From Halanaerobium kushneri (lineage in GTDB: Bacteria > Bacillota > Halanaerobiia > Halanaerobiales > Halanaerobiaceae), in NCBI RefSeq assembly GCF_900156285.1, contig NZ_FTNC01000012.1, positions 1 through 64,000 on the forward strand: a DNA stretch of 64,000 nt, given 5' to 3'. This document shows, piece by piece, positions 1-8,419 of the stretch. Below the pieces are notes generated by a model that searched no databases, was not told where the DNA came from, and saw nothing but the letters and a program-made list of their open reading frames with translations. How positions within the stretch are numbered: the first letter of the stretch is position 1; each line of letters opens with the position of its first letter. The position numbers and the translations under genes are program-made.

Positions 1-175
1 CTGCTTTTTGATAGCTAATATTATCTGAAATTAAAGATTTAAAATCTATACAGGATTTAGCAGCTTCCAGATAAGAAAAGGCTGGACAACTAGACACAGT
101 ATCACTATCAAATTTAGCTGGAATATTTAATTTGTTAAAACTATTTATTTTATTGTTGTTTTGTGGTAAACTCAT
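1..175 (-). CDS. N-terminal part of a probable transposase (cut by window edge)
   Basis: An open frame on the minus strand starts at an ATG at 175 and runs off the window, giving 58 residues (begins MSLPQNNNKINSF, includes DTVSSCPAFSYLEAAKSC). A good ribosome binding site (AAGGAGAT) lies just upstream. The leader is a long inverted repeat covering that site, an arrangement typical of transposase genes and shared with the clear transposase at 29766-31199. The protein does not resemble that transposase, so this would be a different IS family. The catalytic region is outside the window, so the family cannot be named. It could instead be an unrelated small gene. Confidence 0.5.
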   Translation of the reverse strand, partial: MSLPQNNNKINSFNKLNIPAKFDSDTVSSCPAFSYLEAAKSCIDFKSLISDNISYQKA

Positions 176-178
176 ATC

Positions 179-251
179 AGAATCTCCTTTTTGGTTTTGG
201 TATGGTTTTTTGTCCTAAAAACATTTTACCATAAAACCAAGAGGAGATTCT
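179..251 (-). promoter_or_regulatory. Leader inverted repeat hiding the transposase ribosome binding site
   Basis: The arm at 242-251 (AGGAGATTCT) is the exact complement of 179-188 (AGAATCTCCT), which encodes the Shine-Dalgarno of the gene ending at 1. The stem continues inward as 228-240 against 191-206 with a three-base bulge. A TAAAAT -10-like hexamer (223-228, minus) lies in the inner part, but no good -35 was found. In a read-through transcript the ribosome binding site would be paired. A transcript starting inside the repeat would lack the 5' arm. This is inferred from sequence complementarity only. Confidence 0.55.
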
Positions 252-381
252 ATTTTTTTATTCAAAAAAATTTGAACTAGATTTACTGTTTAAAGACTAT
301 CATAACTGGATTCGGTATTTTTACTTGCCGAATTCAAGTTTAATTTAGTGTTAGATCATTATAACATAAATTTCGACATAA

Positions 382-420
382 AAACAGAAAGCCCCGATTA
401 AGAATACTCTCAATCGGGGA
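382..420 (-). terminator. Rho-independent terminator after pflA
   Basis: The arms CCCCGATT (392-399) and AATCGGGG (412-419) are perfect complements. On the minus strand the hairpin is followed by a T-rich tract (CTTTCTGTTTTT). It lies about 40 bases beyond the pflA stop codon. Confidence 0.85.
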
Positions 421-458
421 ATTTAGAAAGTTTGACAAAACAGCTTATTTCAGGCTGT

Positions 459-1187
459 TCAGGCTATATTAATTTTATAGTTTTTAAAAATAGCATTCAG
501 CTCTGCCATTTTCTTTTCAGAAGGTGGTTTTACAGCAGCCAGCTTATACTCCAGCCCTAAATTTTCCCACTTATATTTACCTAATTCGTGGTAGGGAAGC
601 AGTTCAATTTTTTTTAAATATTCTTTTGGCTGCAGATATTCTGCAAATTTTTTCATTTTATTTAGATCATCTGTGATTCCAGGTACAATAACCTGTCTGA
701 CCCAGTAAGGCTGTTCTTCTTTCTCCAGAAACTCTACTAATTTAAGAGTCTTTTGATTGCTGACTCCGGTTAATTTTTGGTGAACCAGATCATCCATTGT
801 CTTAATATCCAGGAGTACTAGATCCAGATAGGGCAGAAATTTCTTAAATTTTTCCGGGTCCACAAAACCAGATGTATCTATGGCCGTGTGCAGCCCCTCT
901 TCCTTTGCCTTTTTTAAGAGATCAATAGTAAATTCTGGCTGCATTGTCGGCTCACCACCAGAAATTGTGAGGCCACCACCGGAGCGTTCAATATATGGTT
1001 TGATCTTTCTTATTTTCTCCATCAGTGCTTCTGTACTAACTTTTTTTCCTTCCTTTAACTTCCAGGTGTCAGGGTTATGGCAGTACTGACAGCGCAGGGG
1101 ACAGCCCTGAGTAAAAACAACAAAGCGGATTCCCGGTCCATCAACAGTGCCCATACTTTCAGTGGAATGAATATATCCTTCAGCCAT
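459..1187 (-). CDS. pflA: Pyruvate formate-lyase activating enzyme
   Basis: Radical S-adenosylmethionine enzyme that installs the glycyl radical on pyruvate formate-lyase. The cluster motif CPLRCQYC supplies Cys29, Cys33 and Cys36. The N-terminus MAEGYIHSTESMGTVDGPG is typical of the family. I place the start at 1187 (242 residues) because AAAGGAGG sits just upstream; an upstream in-frame ATG would run through the inverted repeat between the genes and lacks such a site. It follows pflB by about 70 bases in the same direction, so the enzyme and its activator are probably co-transcribed. It acts in the cytoplasm under anaerobic conditions. Confidence 0.95.
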   Translation of the reverse strand: MAEGYIHSTESMGTVDGPGIRFVVFTQGCPLRCQYCHNPDTWKLKEGKKVSTEALMEKIRKIKPYIERSGGGLTISGGEPTMQPEFTIDLLKKAKEEGLHTAIDTSGFVDPEKFKKFLPYLDLVLLDIKTMDDLVHQKLTGVSNQKTLKLVEFLEKEEQPYWVRQVIVPGITDDLNKMKKFAEYLQPKEYLKKIELLPYHELGKYKWENLGLEYKLAAVKPPSEKKMAELNAIFKNYKINIA

Positions 1188-1209
1188 TTTAACCTCCTTT
1201 GTGGTTGAT

Positions 1210-1250
1210 GGTACCGGGTGCTTGGAAATAATCTCCAAGTAACCGGTACC
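1210..1250. repeat. Inverted repeat between pflB and pflA
   Basis: GGTACCGG (1210-1217) and CTTGGA (1221-1226) pair with TCCAAG (1234-1239) and CCGGTACC (1243-1250), leaving a 3x3 internal mismatch and a 7-base loop. No T-run follows, so it is probably not a plain terminator. It may stabilise or process the pflB-pflA message and lower pflA expression. The GGTACC ends recall the extragenic repeats at 6856-6970 and 22800-23092. Confidence 0.7.
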
Positions 1251-1259
1251 TATCTACCA

Positions 1260-3488
1260 TTAAATACTTTTATGGAAAGTCCTCGCGATTACTTCCTGCT
1301 GCTGTTCAGCTGTCAGCTTAATAAAGTTAACTGCATAACCGGAAACTCGAATAGTGAGCTGTGGATACTCTTCCGGATGCTCAACCGCATCAAGCAGAGT
1401 TTCGCGCTTTAAAACATTTACATTTAAGTGATGTGCACCCTGACCAAAATAACCGTCCAGAATCGAAGTTAGATTCTTAACCTGGGCCACCTCAGATTTA
1501 CCCAGTGCTTTTGGCACTATGGAAAAGGTATTAGAAATACCATCCTGGCAGTACTCATATGGAATTTTAGCCACAGAGTTTAGTGAGGCTAAAGCACCTG
1601 AAGTATCTCTGCCGTGCATTGGATTTGCTCCCGGAGCAAAGGCCTCTCCTGCCTCTCTACCATCTGGAGTAGCACCTGTTTTTTTACCATAAACTACATT
1701 TGAGGTAATAGTCAGCACTGACATTGAATGAATAGCATCCCGATAAAGCTGATGCTGTTTTAATTTATTAATAAAGAGTTTAACTACTTCTACAGCCAGT
1801 TCATCAACCCGATCGTCATCATTACCATATTTAGGAAAATCACCGTTAATTTCAAAATCAATGATCATCCCTTCAGCATTTCTAATCGGCTTAACTTCTG
1901 CATATTTAATAGCACTTAAAGAGTCAGCAATTATTGAAAGTCCTGCCACTCCAAAGCCCATAATTCGCTGAACTTCTGTATCATGAAGGGCCATCTGAAC
2001 CGCCTCATAGGCATATTTATCGTGCATATAGTGAATAATATTTAAGGCATCTACATATTTTTCGCTCAACCAGTCGAGGAAGCGGTCAAAGTTTTCCATC
2101 ACCTGATCATATTCCAAAACCTCACCCTCATAGGGTTTGAATTCTGGTCCTACCTGAGCTCCTGTTTTCTCATCTTTACCACCATTGAGTGAGTAAAGTA
2201 AGGTTTTAGGCAGATTACAGCGAGCACCAAAGTACTGAATATCTTTACCCGGTGTCATTGCTGATACACAGCAGGCGATTCCGTAATCATCGGAAAAATT
2301 GCGGCGCATCAAATCATCATTTTCATACTGCAATGAGCTTGTATCTTTAGAAACCTTTGTACAGTAGTTTTTAAAACTCTCAGGCAGCTTATCTGACCAG
2401 AGAACAGTCAGGTTTGGTTCCGGTGCCGGACCGAGATTATAAAGGGTGTTTAAAATACGGTAGCTGGTCTTAGTAACTAAAGGTCTGGTATCAATTCCGA
2501 TTCCACCAAGTACAATTGTCACCCAGAGTGGGTCACCACTAAAAAGCTCATTGTAGGCTGGAGTCCTCAGCTGGCGGGCAAGCCTCAGTTTAATCACAAA
2601 ATCATCAATGATTTCCTGAGCCTCTTTTTCAGTCAGTCTACCAGCTTCAATATCTTGTTCAATGTAAATATCAAAGAATTCTGCCACCCGCCCAAAGGAC
2701 ATTGCAGCACCATTATTTTCCTGAATTGCAGCCAGATAGGCAAGATAGGTCCACTGTACCGCCTCTTCTGCATTTTCAGCCGGACGTGATAGATCACAGC
2801 CGTAGGTTTCCCCGAGCCCCTTTAACTTTTTCAGAGCTTTAATCTGATCACTAACCTCTTCCCGCAGACGAATAGTCTCTTCTGTCATCGGACTTTTTAA
2901 ATTGGCTTTATCCTCTTTTTTGGCTTCAATCAGTCTATCGACTCCGTAAAGAGCTACCCTTCTATAATCACCAATTATTCTACCACGGCCATAAGCATCA
3001 GGGAGACCGGTAATTACCCCGGAACGTCTGATCTCTCTAATTTCTGGAGTATAGGCGTCATAAACTCCATCATTGTGGGTCTTTCTATATTTAGTAAAAA
3101 TCTCATCTATTTCGGGATCTACCTTTTCCCCGTAAGCTTCTGCTGCCTGACGGGCCATTCTGATCCCACCATAGGTGTTTAAGGTTCTCTTTAAGGGTTG
3201 ATCGGTCTGCAGTCCAACAATTATTTCTTTATCCCGGTCTATATAACCGGCATCATAGGCGTTGATATCTGCAACTATTTCTGTATCAATGGCCAGAACA
3301 CCATCATTTTCTCTTTCTTTTTTTAAAAGTTCGGAACTCTGCCGCCAGAGATCTTCAGTTCTTGAGGTTGGCCCCTCTAAAAAATCTGATCCTCCTGTAT
3401 AAGGAGTATAATTTTGCTGAACAAAATCTCTAACATCAATTTCTTCTTCCCATCTTTGACCCTTTAATTCCAAAGTATCAAAATCCAT
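1260..3488 (-). CDS. pflB: Formate C-acetyltransferase (pyruvate formate-lyase)
   Basis: Converts pyruvate and coenzyme A to acetyl-CoA and formate, a central step of anaerobic mixed-acid fermentation. The protein has 742 residues, close to the usual 740-760. The catalytic cysteine pair Cys406-Cys407 is seen in GIACCVSAM. The glycyl-radical motif RVSGYAVNF near the C-terminus puts the radical at Gly717. Both features separate it from choline or glycerol glycyl-radical enzymes. AGGAGG precedes the ATG. It is first in the transcript with pflA and has a promoter at 3612-3640. Confidence 0.97.
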   Translation of the reverse strand: MDFDTLELKGQRWEEEIDVRDFVQQNYTPYTGGSDFLEGPTSRTEDLWRQSSELLKKERENDGVLAIDTEIVADINAYDAGYIDRDKEIIVGLQTDQPLKRTLNTYGGIRMARQAAEAYGEKVDPEIDEIFTKYRKTHNDGVYDAYTPEIREIRRSGVITGLPDAYGRGRIIGDYRRVALYGVDRLIEAKKEDKANLKSPMTEETIRLREEVSDQIKALKKLKGLGETYGCDLSRPAENAEEAVQWTYLAYLAAIQENNGAAMSFGRVAEFFDIYIEQDIEAGRLTEKEAQEIIDDFVIKLRLARQLRTPAYNELFSGDPLWVTIVLGGIGIDTRPLVTKTSYRILNTLYNLGPAPEPNLTVLWSDKLPESFKNYCTKVSKDTSSLQYENDDLMRRNFSDDYGIACCVSAMTPGKDIQYFGARCNLPKTLLYSLNGGKDEKTGAQVGPEFKPYEGEVLEYDQVMENFDRFLDWLSEKYVDALNIIHYMHDKYAYEAVQMALHDTEVQRIMGFGVAGLSIIADSLSAIKYAEVKPIRNAEGMIIDFEINGDFPKYGNDDDRVDELAVEVVKLFINKLKQHQLYRDAIHSMSVLTITSNVVYGKKTGATPDGREAGEAFAPGANPMHGRDTSGALASLNSVAKIPYEYCQDGISNTFSIVPKALGKSEVAQVKNLTSILDGYFGQGAHHLNVNVLKRETLLDAVEHPEEYPQLTIRVSGYAVNFIKLTAEQQQEVIARTFHKSI

Positions 3489-3611
3489 TAAAAATCCTCC
3501 TCTTTTAGTCTTATAATCTTATTGGCTGCTTAAAAGATATTTATGAGTAAGCAAATTTATCCTACCTTTCCAGTAAATTGATTTTCATCTTTTAAGCTGA
3601 ATTTCATTCTA

Positions 3612-3640
3612 ATCTTAGCAGAAAAAATTACCAACGTCAA
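3612..3640 (-). promoter_or_regulatory. Sigma-A type promoter for pflB-pflA
   Basis: On the minus strand a -35 TTGACG (3635-3640) and a -10 TAAGAT (3612-3617) are separated by exactly 17 bases. The predicted start lies about 115 bases before pflB. I saw no convincing Rex-type palindrome. The rest of 3489-3901 holds only this promoter, AT-rich leader and the terminator at 3729-3783. Confidence 0.7.
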
Positions 3641-3728
3641 ATCCTGAGTATTTTACTATGCTTTGTTGTAGGAGCGTAATTGTAAATTAGATTACATTAG
3701 CTTTCTTTTAGTCTAAAATCTATATAAA

Positions 3729-3783
3729 AACAAAAAAATCGCCCCCCGGATAAAGAATTACTCAATATCCAGGCGGGCGATTT
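3729..3783 (-). terminator. Terminator after the cyclase-HAD-macrodomain group
   Basis: AAATCGCC...GGATA (3736-3752) pairs with TATCC...GGGCGATTT (3766-3783). On the minus strand the stem runs into GATTTTTTTG, a classic T-run. It separates the group at 3902-5619 from pflB. Confidence 0.8.
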
Positions 3784-3901
3784 ACTAAAGATTATATTCC
3801 CCTATGGTTAGATCCATATTTATCCGCCAGTCATATAATCCAATTATTTAAATTTAAAACTACATTTTATAGTTTAGCAGATTGTTTTTTGAGTGTCAAA
3901 T

Positions 3902-4519
3902 CTAAATTTCTGCTGCAACTCGACAGGGAGCCGCTTCAGCTCTAACTTTAAGGGGAAAAACAAAAATTTTAAATGATTTTAATCCCAGCAGTTTTTCTAA
4001 ATTACAGAGATTTTCGAGAATAAAAATATCATTTTCAAAAAATTTTTGATGTATTTTAAATGGGCTGTAATCAGGTGATGGCATATCAAAACCCAGCAGT
4101 TTTATTTCTTTTGCAATTAAAAAATCAGCAAATTCTTCGGAAATGATAGGATGCTTACTATAATATTGTTTATTTCCATATTCCTTCTCCAGACCTGTAT
4201 AAATAATAACAATATCATTTTTTTCTATAACAGATTTATATATATCCTTTAGATTAATAACCTCTTTACTTACAGCATAGATCATTTTCGCCTGACCAGA
4301 AATTGAATTAAGAGAAATATCAGCTGCATTACGAACATCTTCCAGCATATGAGCCGGTAAATCAAGATGGGTCCCGGCATGCATTCCAATTTTTAAATTA
4401 TGATTACAGTAACCATCGCGGACAATTTTCTTATTATTAACCAGCTCAACTTCTATATCCCCTGGATATACAGGCATTCCGTTATAAATTTCATAACTTA
4501 AATCAATCAATTCTGACAC
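3902..4519 (-). CDS. Cyclase-family metal-dependent hydrolase (kynurenine formamidase-like)
   Basis: 205 residues. The metal-binding signature HAGTHLDLP (residues 47-55) and the N-terminal LSYEIYNGMPVYPGD are hallmarks of the cyclase family that includes bacterial kynurenine formamidase and polyketide-cyclase-like amidohydrolases. No tryptophan catabolic genes are nearby, so the substrate is unknown. It lies 38 bases downstream of the HAD gene in the same direction and is the last gene before the terminator. Confidence 0.8.
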   Translation of the reverse strand: MSELIDLSYEIYNGMPVYPGDIEVELVNNKKIVRDGYCNHNLKIGMHAGTHLDLPAHMLEDVRNAADISLNSISGQAKMIYAVSKEVINLKDIYKSVIEKNDIVIIYTGLEKEYGNKQYYSKHPIISEEFADFLIAKEIKLLGFDMPSPDYSPFKIHQKFFENDIFILENLCNLEKLLGLKSFKIFVFPLKVRAEAAPCRVAAEI

Positions 4520-4557
4520 AATTAACCTCCCTTTTATGCCGTCTTAAATTGGTCAAA

Positions 4558-5028
4558 CTATTTTCTTAAAGTTGCCTTAATCCGGTCCGGATTAAAAATT
4601 AGATCAAAAACGTCATTAATCTCTCTACTAATTAATTCTGCTCCCAGGAGTGCAGCCCTGGCAGTACCCTCAGGACCGATAATTGCTATCCCCAGCTCAG
4701 CGTTTTTAAGCATCTGAGCATCATTATTGCCATTACCAACAGCTATAACCCGTTTTCTGCCCAGTTTTTCTACAAAATCAGCCTTAAATTTGCTGCCATC
4801 ATTACCTTCAATTATTACCACTTCTGCCTTTAGATCCCGAAGCAAACTTTCTGCATTTCCAAGTGTATCTGCAGTTAGAATATAAATTTCAAATTCTTCT
4901 GACAGCCTGTTGATGCTCTCTTTTACCCCTGCTATTAGTTTACCATCACAGGCTAAAGTTCCATTAAGGTCGAAAACAATTTTTTCTACTTTTAGATTTT
5001 TACATCCTGGTATATTGAGATCTAGCAT
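4558..5028 (-). CDS. HAD-superfamily protein resembling the soluble part of P-type ATPases
   Basis: 156 residues from the ATG at 5028, chosen because AAGGAGGAATAT stands directly before it. Motif I is DLNGTLA (residues 20-26), in which the second HAD aspartate is Asn, close to the DKTGT phosphorylation loop of P-type ATPases. The C-terminal GNGNNDAQML is the Mg-binding motif. No membrane segments or second large domain exist, so it is a free-standing HAD unit of the COG4087 type. Such proteins have no settled function. It sits between a macrodomain gene and a cyclase-family gene. Confidence 0.75.
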   Translation of the reverse strand: MLDLNIPGCKNLKVEKIVFDLNGTLACDGKLIAGVKESINRLSEEFEIYILTADTLGNAESLLRDLKAEVVIIEGNDGSKFKADFVEKLGRKRVIAVGNGNNDAQMLKNAELGIAIIGPEGTARAALLGAELISREINDVFDLIFNPDRIKATLRK

Positions 5029-5082
5029 ATATTCCTCCTTAGATAATTGAAGTGCGACCCCCACCCGTCTGCAAGTTTTATC

Positions 5083-5619
5083 TTATTGAGTTAAAATCTT
5101 ATTCGCCTGACTTTCAAATGTTCTGAGATCATCTTTATTATAAAGTACAAATCTAATTATCTTAATATTTTTTAATTCTGATGCCATTTCTTTGACAGTT
5201 CTTATACTTACTTCAGCAGCCTCTTCTGTAGGATAGCCAAAAGCACCCGTAGAAATTGCAGGAAAAGCAATACTTTTAATTCTATTGGCTGCAGCAAGTT
5301 TCAAAGAATTTTTATAGCATCTGCCAAGTATATCAGCTTCTGGTTTATCACGACCATAAACAGGACCCAGAGTATGAATTACATACTGATTTGGCAGCTG
5401 AAAAGCCTCTGTTATAACTGCTTCTCCTGGATTTATTGGTGCCAGATTTCTGCAGGCTTTTTCGAGTTCGGGCCCAGCCGCTCTGTGAATAGCACCGGCA
5501 ACTCCTCCTCCAATCTTTAACTGAGCATTTGCTGCATTGACTACAGCCTCAATGTCCTTCTGATCTGTTATATCTCCCTGAATCAGCTCCAGTAAAATTT
5601 CCTCAATTTGAAAGTTCAT
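5083..5619 (-). CDS. Macrodomain protein, probable O-acetyl-ADP-ribose deacetylase
   Basis: 178 residues, a single macrodomain. Visible ligand-binding features are GDIT at 15-18, VVNAANAQL around Asn28 and Asn31, the GGG loop at 37-39, and ISTGAFGYP later in the chain. These match the MacroD/YmdB class that removes ADP-ribose-linked acetyl groups or mono-ADP-ribose. AAAGGAGGA precedes the ATG. It is the first gene of a three-gene group with the HAD and cyclase-family proteins. Mono-ADP-ribose hydrolysis is an alternative to the deacetylase role. Confidence 0.85.
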   Translation of the reverse strand: MNFQIEEILLELIQGDITDQKDIEAVVNAANAQLKIGGGVAGAIHRAAGPELEKACRNLAPINPGEAVITEAFQLPNQYVIHTLGPVYGRDKPEADILGRCYKNSLKLAAANRIKSIAFPAISTGAFGYPTEEAAEVSIRTVKEMASELKNIKIIRFVLYNKDDLRTFESQANKILTQ

Positions 5620-5930
5620 AAAAATCCTCCTTTCAAAATATAATTTAGAAACCTTAACTGTTTTACAATTATTAAAATATTAATAAATCTACAGGCTTCA
5701 AAATCTTTATTACCTGTTACTTATATAATTCTTTAACTGTTTATGATTTCCTTTTTAAACAGAACAAAAAGTTTGAATTCTTAATTTAAATTTTCTGATA
5801 ATTATAAAAATAAATAAATATCATACAGTATCAATTTGCAAGTTAGATTAACTTAATGAGATTATTTTAGAGTATTAATGCTTTAATAATAGCTAATAGT
5901 TTATAAATTTTATTTTTGAGTCTATATATT

Positions 5931-5959
5931 TTGACACAACTTCTAATCTTTCCTATAAT
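5931..5959 (+). promoter_or_regulatory. Consensus sigma-A promoter for nadE
   Basis: TTGACA (5931-5936) and TATAAT (5954-5959) with a 17-base spacer, a perfect consensus promoter. The 60-base leader ends in GGGAGGT before the nadE ATG. In the 400-base gap 5620-6019 I otherwise see only AT-rich sequence and, presumably, the leftward promoter of the macrodomain gene. Confidence 0.85.
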
Positions 5960-6019
5960 CCATAGTGGAATTAATCTTAAAAGATAAAAAATTACTTTCT
6001 CTGGGAGGTAATAGTAAAA

Positions 6020-6814
6020 ATGATTGATGAAAATTTAGCAGACGATATTCAGAAATGGATGCAGGAACAGGTTGAAGCAAGAAATGCTGATGGAGTTGTA
6101 GTTGGACTTAGTGGAGGGATCGATTCCTCTGTTGTTGGGGCTCTTGCTAAAAAGGCTTTTGGAGAAAATGTTCTGGGAGTTATGCTACCAGCAAATGGTA
6201 CAATCACTAAAGATGTAGAATATGCTGAGCTGCTGGCTGATAAGTTTGATATAGAGACTCTTAAGGTAAATATGAAGGAAATTAATAAACCTCTTGAAAA
6301 TACCTTAAAGAACATAGACATTGAAGAAAATGAACAGAATCACTGGCCTCAGACCAAAATTCCCACTCCAAATCCGGCAGAACAGAATATCCAAACAAGA
6401 TTAAGAATGATGACTCTCTATTATATTGCTGAGAAAAAGAACTATGTAGTTATGGGAACCAGTAATAAAAGTGAAATTCTAACCGGATATTATACTCTTT
6501 ATGGTGATGGTGGAACAGATATGAGACCAATTGGTGATTTAAATAAAACTCAGGTCTGGGAACTGGCAGAAGTTTTAGGAATTCCGAAAGAAATTATCAA
6601 TAGACCCCCTACAGGTGGCTGCCGCGGAGATGAAAGTGATCGTGATGAAAAAGAATTTGGTATCAGTTATGAAAATTTTGATAAAATCTATGAATCAATC
6701 AACAATCATGATGATCTCTCCAAATTTGAAGAGGGAGATGTCAAACGGGTTAAAGAATTGATTGATGCTGCCAGGGAAAAAGAAAATGTTCCAACTTTTC
6801 AAATTGCTGAGTAA
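6020..6814 (+). CDS. nadE: NAD+ synthase, ammonia-dependent type (copy 1)
   Basis: 264 residues. Amidates nicotinate adenine dinucleotide to NAD+ using ATP and ammonia. The PP-loop SGGIDSS is at residues 31-37. The region GTSNKSEILTGYYTLYGDGG and the later PPTGGCRGDESDRDE loop belong to the NadE core. There is no N-terminal nitrilase domain, so it depends on free ammonia. It is monocistronic between a strong promoter and a hairpin terminator. A second, clearly different NadE lies at 49137-49922; the substrate-loop residues differ (GCRGDESDRDE here against LWDGQSDEDE there). Confidence 0.92.
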   Translation: MIDENLADDIQKWMQEQVEARNADGVVVGLSGGIDSSVVGALAKKAFGENVLGVMLPANGTITKDVEYAELLADKFDIETLKVNMKEINKPLENTLKNIDIEENEQNHWPQTKIPTPNPAEQNIQTRLRMMTLYYIAEKKNYVVMGTSNKSEILTGYYTLYGDGGTDMRPIGDLNKTQVWELAEVLGIPKEIINRPPTGGCRGDESDRDEKEFGISYENFDKIYESINNHDDLSKFEEGDVKRVKELIDAAREKENVPTFQIAE

Positions 6815-6855
6815 TTTTAATACTTTTAAAAATAATTTCAAATGACAAATAATCA

Positions 6856-6892
6856 CAAAAACTGACAGGTACACGGCACCTGTCAGTTTTTG
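6856..6892. terminator. Bidirectional terminator built from an extragenic repeat
   Basis: Perfect 15-base arms (6856-6870 and 6878-6892) with a 7-base loop, flanked by A and T runs, between the convergent nadE and msrAB genes. The loop region reads GGTACACGGCACC, the exact reverse complement of the GGTGCCGTGTACC core of the repeat at 23050, so the terminator appears to be derived from or shared with that family. Confidence 0.85.
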
Positions 6893-6911
6893 TAGCTTTT
6901 TATTTTATTTT

Positions 6912-6970
6912 GCTGAATTTAACGTGTTTTCGACAAAATAACTTATATATCGGGTTGTTCACGGTACCTG
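6912..6970 (-). repeat. Copy of dispersed extragenic repeat (GGTACCGTG core)
   Basis: On the minus strand this reads CAGGTACCGTGAACAACCCG, followed by TTTTGTCGAAAACACGTT. It corresponds in order to the copies at 22800-22842 and 23050-23092. It lies between nadE and msrAB, outside coding sequence. The bases just to its right contain a tandem ACCTGTACAT. Confidence 0.6.
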
Positions 6971-6991
6971 TACATACCTGTACATTAGTTT

Positions 6992-8191
6992 TTAGAATAA
7001 ATCTTTATATTCCTCATAACCTTCTTCAGCCAGATCTTCAGCTGAAATGAATCTTAAAGCCGCAGAATTAATACAGTATCTCAAACCTGTTGGCCCCGGG
7101 CCATCTGCAAATACATGCCCTAGATGAGAATCTGCTTTTTTGGACCTTACTTCTATTCTGGTCATCCAGAGTGAGTTATCTTCAACTTCAACTAGATTAT
7201 CTTCAACCAGCGGCTTGGTAAAACTGGGCCAACCAGAACCAGATTCAAATTTATCGGTTGAAGAAAAAAGAGGCTCACCTGAAACAACATCTACATAAAT
7301 ACCGGGCTCTTTGTTATCCCAGTACTGATTGTTAAAAGCAGGTTCTGTTGCATTAAGCTGAGTCACCTTATATTGAAGGTCAGTAAGGCGGGCTCTTAAT
7401 TCCTGATCACTTTCTTCTTCATTAATTATTACATTTTCCGCATCTTCAGTCTTACAGAAAGTTACACATTCAGCTGGATCAATACTATTTTTTTCTAAAA
7501 GCCTTTCCTGAAGTTCAGAAGTTAAACCAAGTTCAGCAATATTTTTTATAATATTATCTCGCTCACCATTACCGGTAATATATCCGTTTACTTTCGTTAC
7601 TGAAGGAGAGTTAATAAACTCTTTCATAGTCATTTGTTCTAAATAATGATCTCTAAAAGCTACCTGCTGTTGAAGTCTAAATTTCTGATGATAATCTTCA
7701 GCCAGATAGAATCGATCTAATTTTTTAATCTCAGTTTTTATTTCTTTTCCGCTTTCAGCCTCCAGTTTTTCTTTCATTTCCAGAGCTATTTGCTTCTGTT
7801 CTGAATTATGATAAAGAATCAAAGAAGCATACTGTCTGGAATAAGCCTGACTATAGGGGTCATGACTGTTAAAGAAAATCTGGAGCAGTTCTCTGTAAGA
7901 TATAATCTCCGGATTATAATCAATTTCAATTGTTTCTGTGTGATCACCAATCATCTTATAACTTGGGTTCTCTGTAGTTCCACCAGCATAACCAACTCTT
8001 GTTCTAACAACACCTTCGAGAGCACCAAAAGACGCATCAGGTCCCCAGAAACAGCCAAGAGCAAATGTAGCAGTTTTAGTATCTACCTGATTCATTTGCT
8101 GATCATAGGAAATTTCAGTCTGAGCCAACCCATTTAGCGTCATACCCAAAACACTTAGCAAAATAATGAAAACAACTAATAAATAATTCAT
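6992..8191 (-). CDS. msrAB: Exported bifunctional methionine sulfoxide reductase MsrA-MsrB
   Basis: 399 residues. The first 24 form a signal peptide or membrane anchor ([16 protein letters not shown]...GLAQ), so the enzyme acts outside the cytoplasmic membrane. MsrA follows (about 40-190) with catalytic Cys47 in GCFWG. MsrB is at about 265-399 with catalytic Cys373 in [13 protein letters not shown]. It reduces both methionine sulfoxide epimers in surface proteins. Usual families have Glu after GCFWGx; here it is Asp (GCFWGPD). The 70-residue linker contains two cysteines (CVTFC) that might serve in resolving. The gene stands alone and is convergent with nadE. Confidence 0.92.
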   Translation of the reverse strand: MNYLLVVFIILLSVLGMTLNGLAQTEISYDQQMNQVDTKTATFALGCFWGPDASFGALEGVVRTRVGYAGGTTENPSYKMIGDHTETIEIDYNPEIISYRELLQIFFNSHDPYSQAYSRQYASLILYHNSEQKQIALEMKEKLEAESGKEIKTEIKKLDRFYLAEDYHQKFRLQQQVAFRDHYLEQMTMKEFINSPSVTKVNGYITGNGERDNIIKNIAELGLTSELQERLLEKNSIDPAECVTFCKTEDAENVIINEEESDQELRARLTDLQYKVTQLNATEPAFNNQYWDNKEPGIYVDVVSGEPLFSSTDKFESGSGWPSFTKPLVEDNLVEVEDNSLWMTRIEVRSKKADSHLGHVFADGPGPTGLRYCINSAALRFISAEDLAEEGYEEYKDLF

Positions 8192-8419
8192 CTAATCTAC
8201 CTCCTGTATATAAAAAGATATAATATCCTGCCCTGCTAATGCTATAATAAGATTAATATTAATAAATTAATAGTAAGTAGATTACTCAAGATTAAATTTA
8301 AATTATTTGCCTTCTTAAAAATCCTAAAATAATTTGATTTTAATTAAAAAAATAGTTATGATATAAACAATGTGCATATTATAAATAAGATAAATACATA
8401 ATAAGGAAGTTGATTAAAA

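Noticed and set aside
3641-3728. Possible Rex or CRP/FNR-type palindrome upstream of pflB
   Set aside because: No inverted repeat close to TTGTGA-N6-TCACAA or TTGAT-N4-ATCAA was found.
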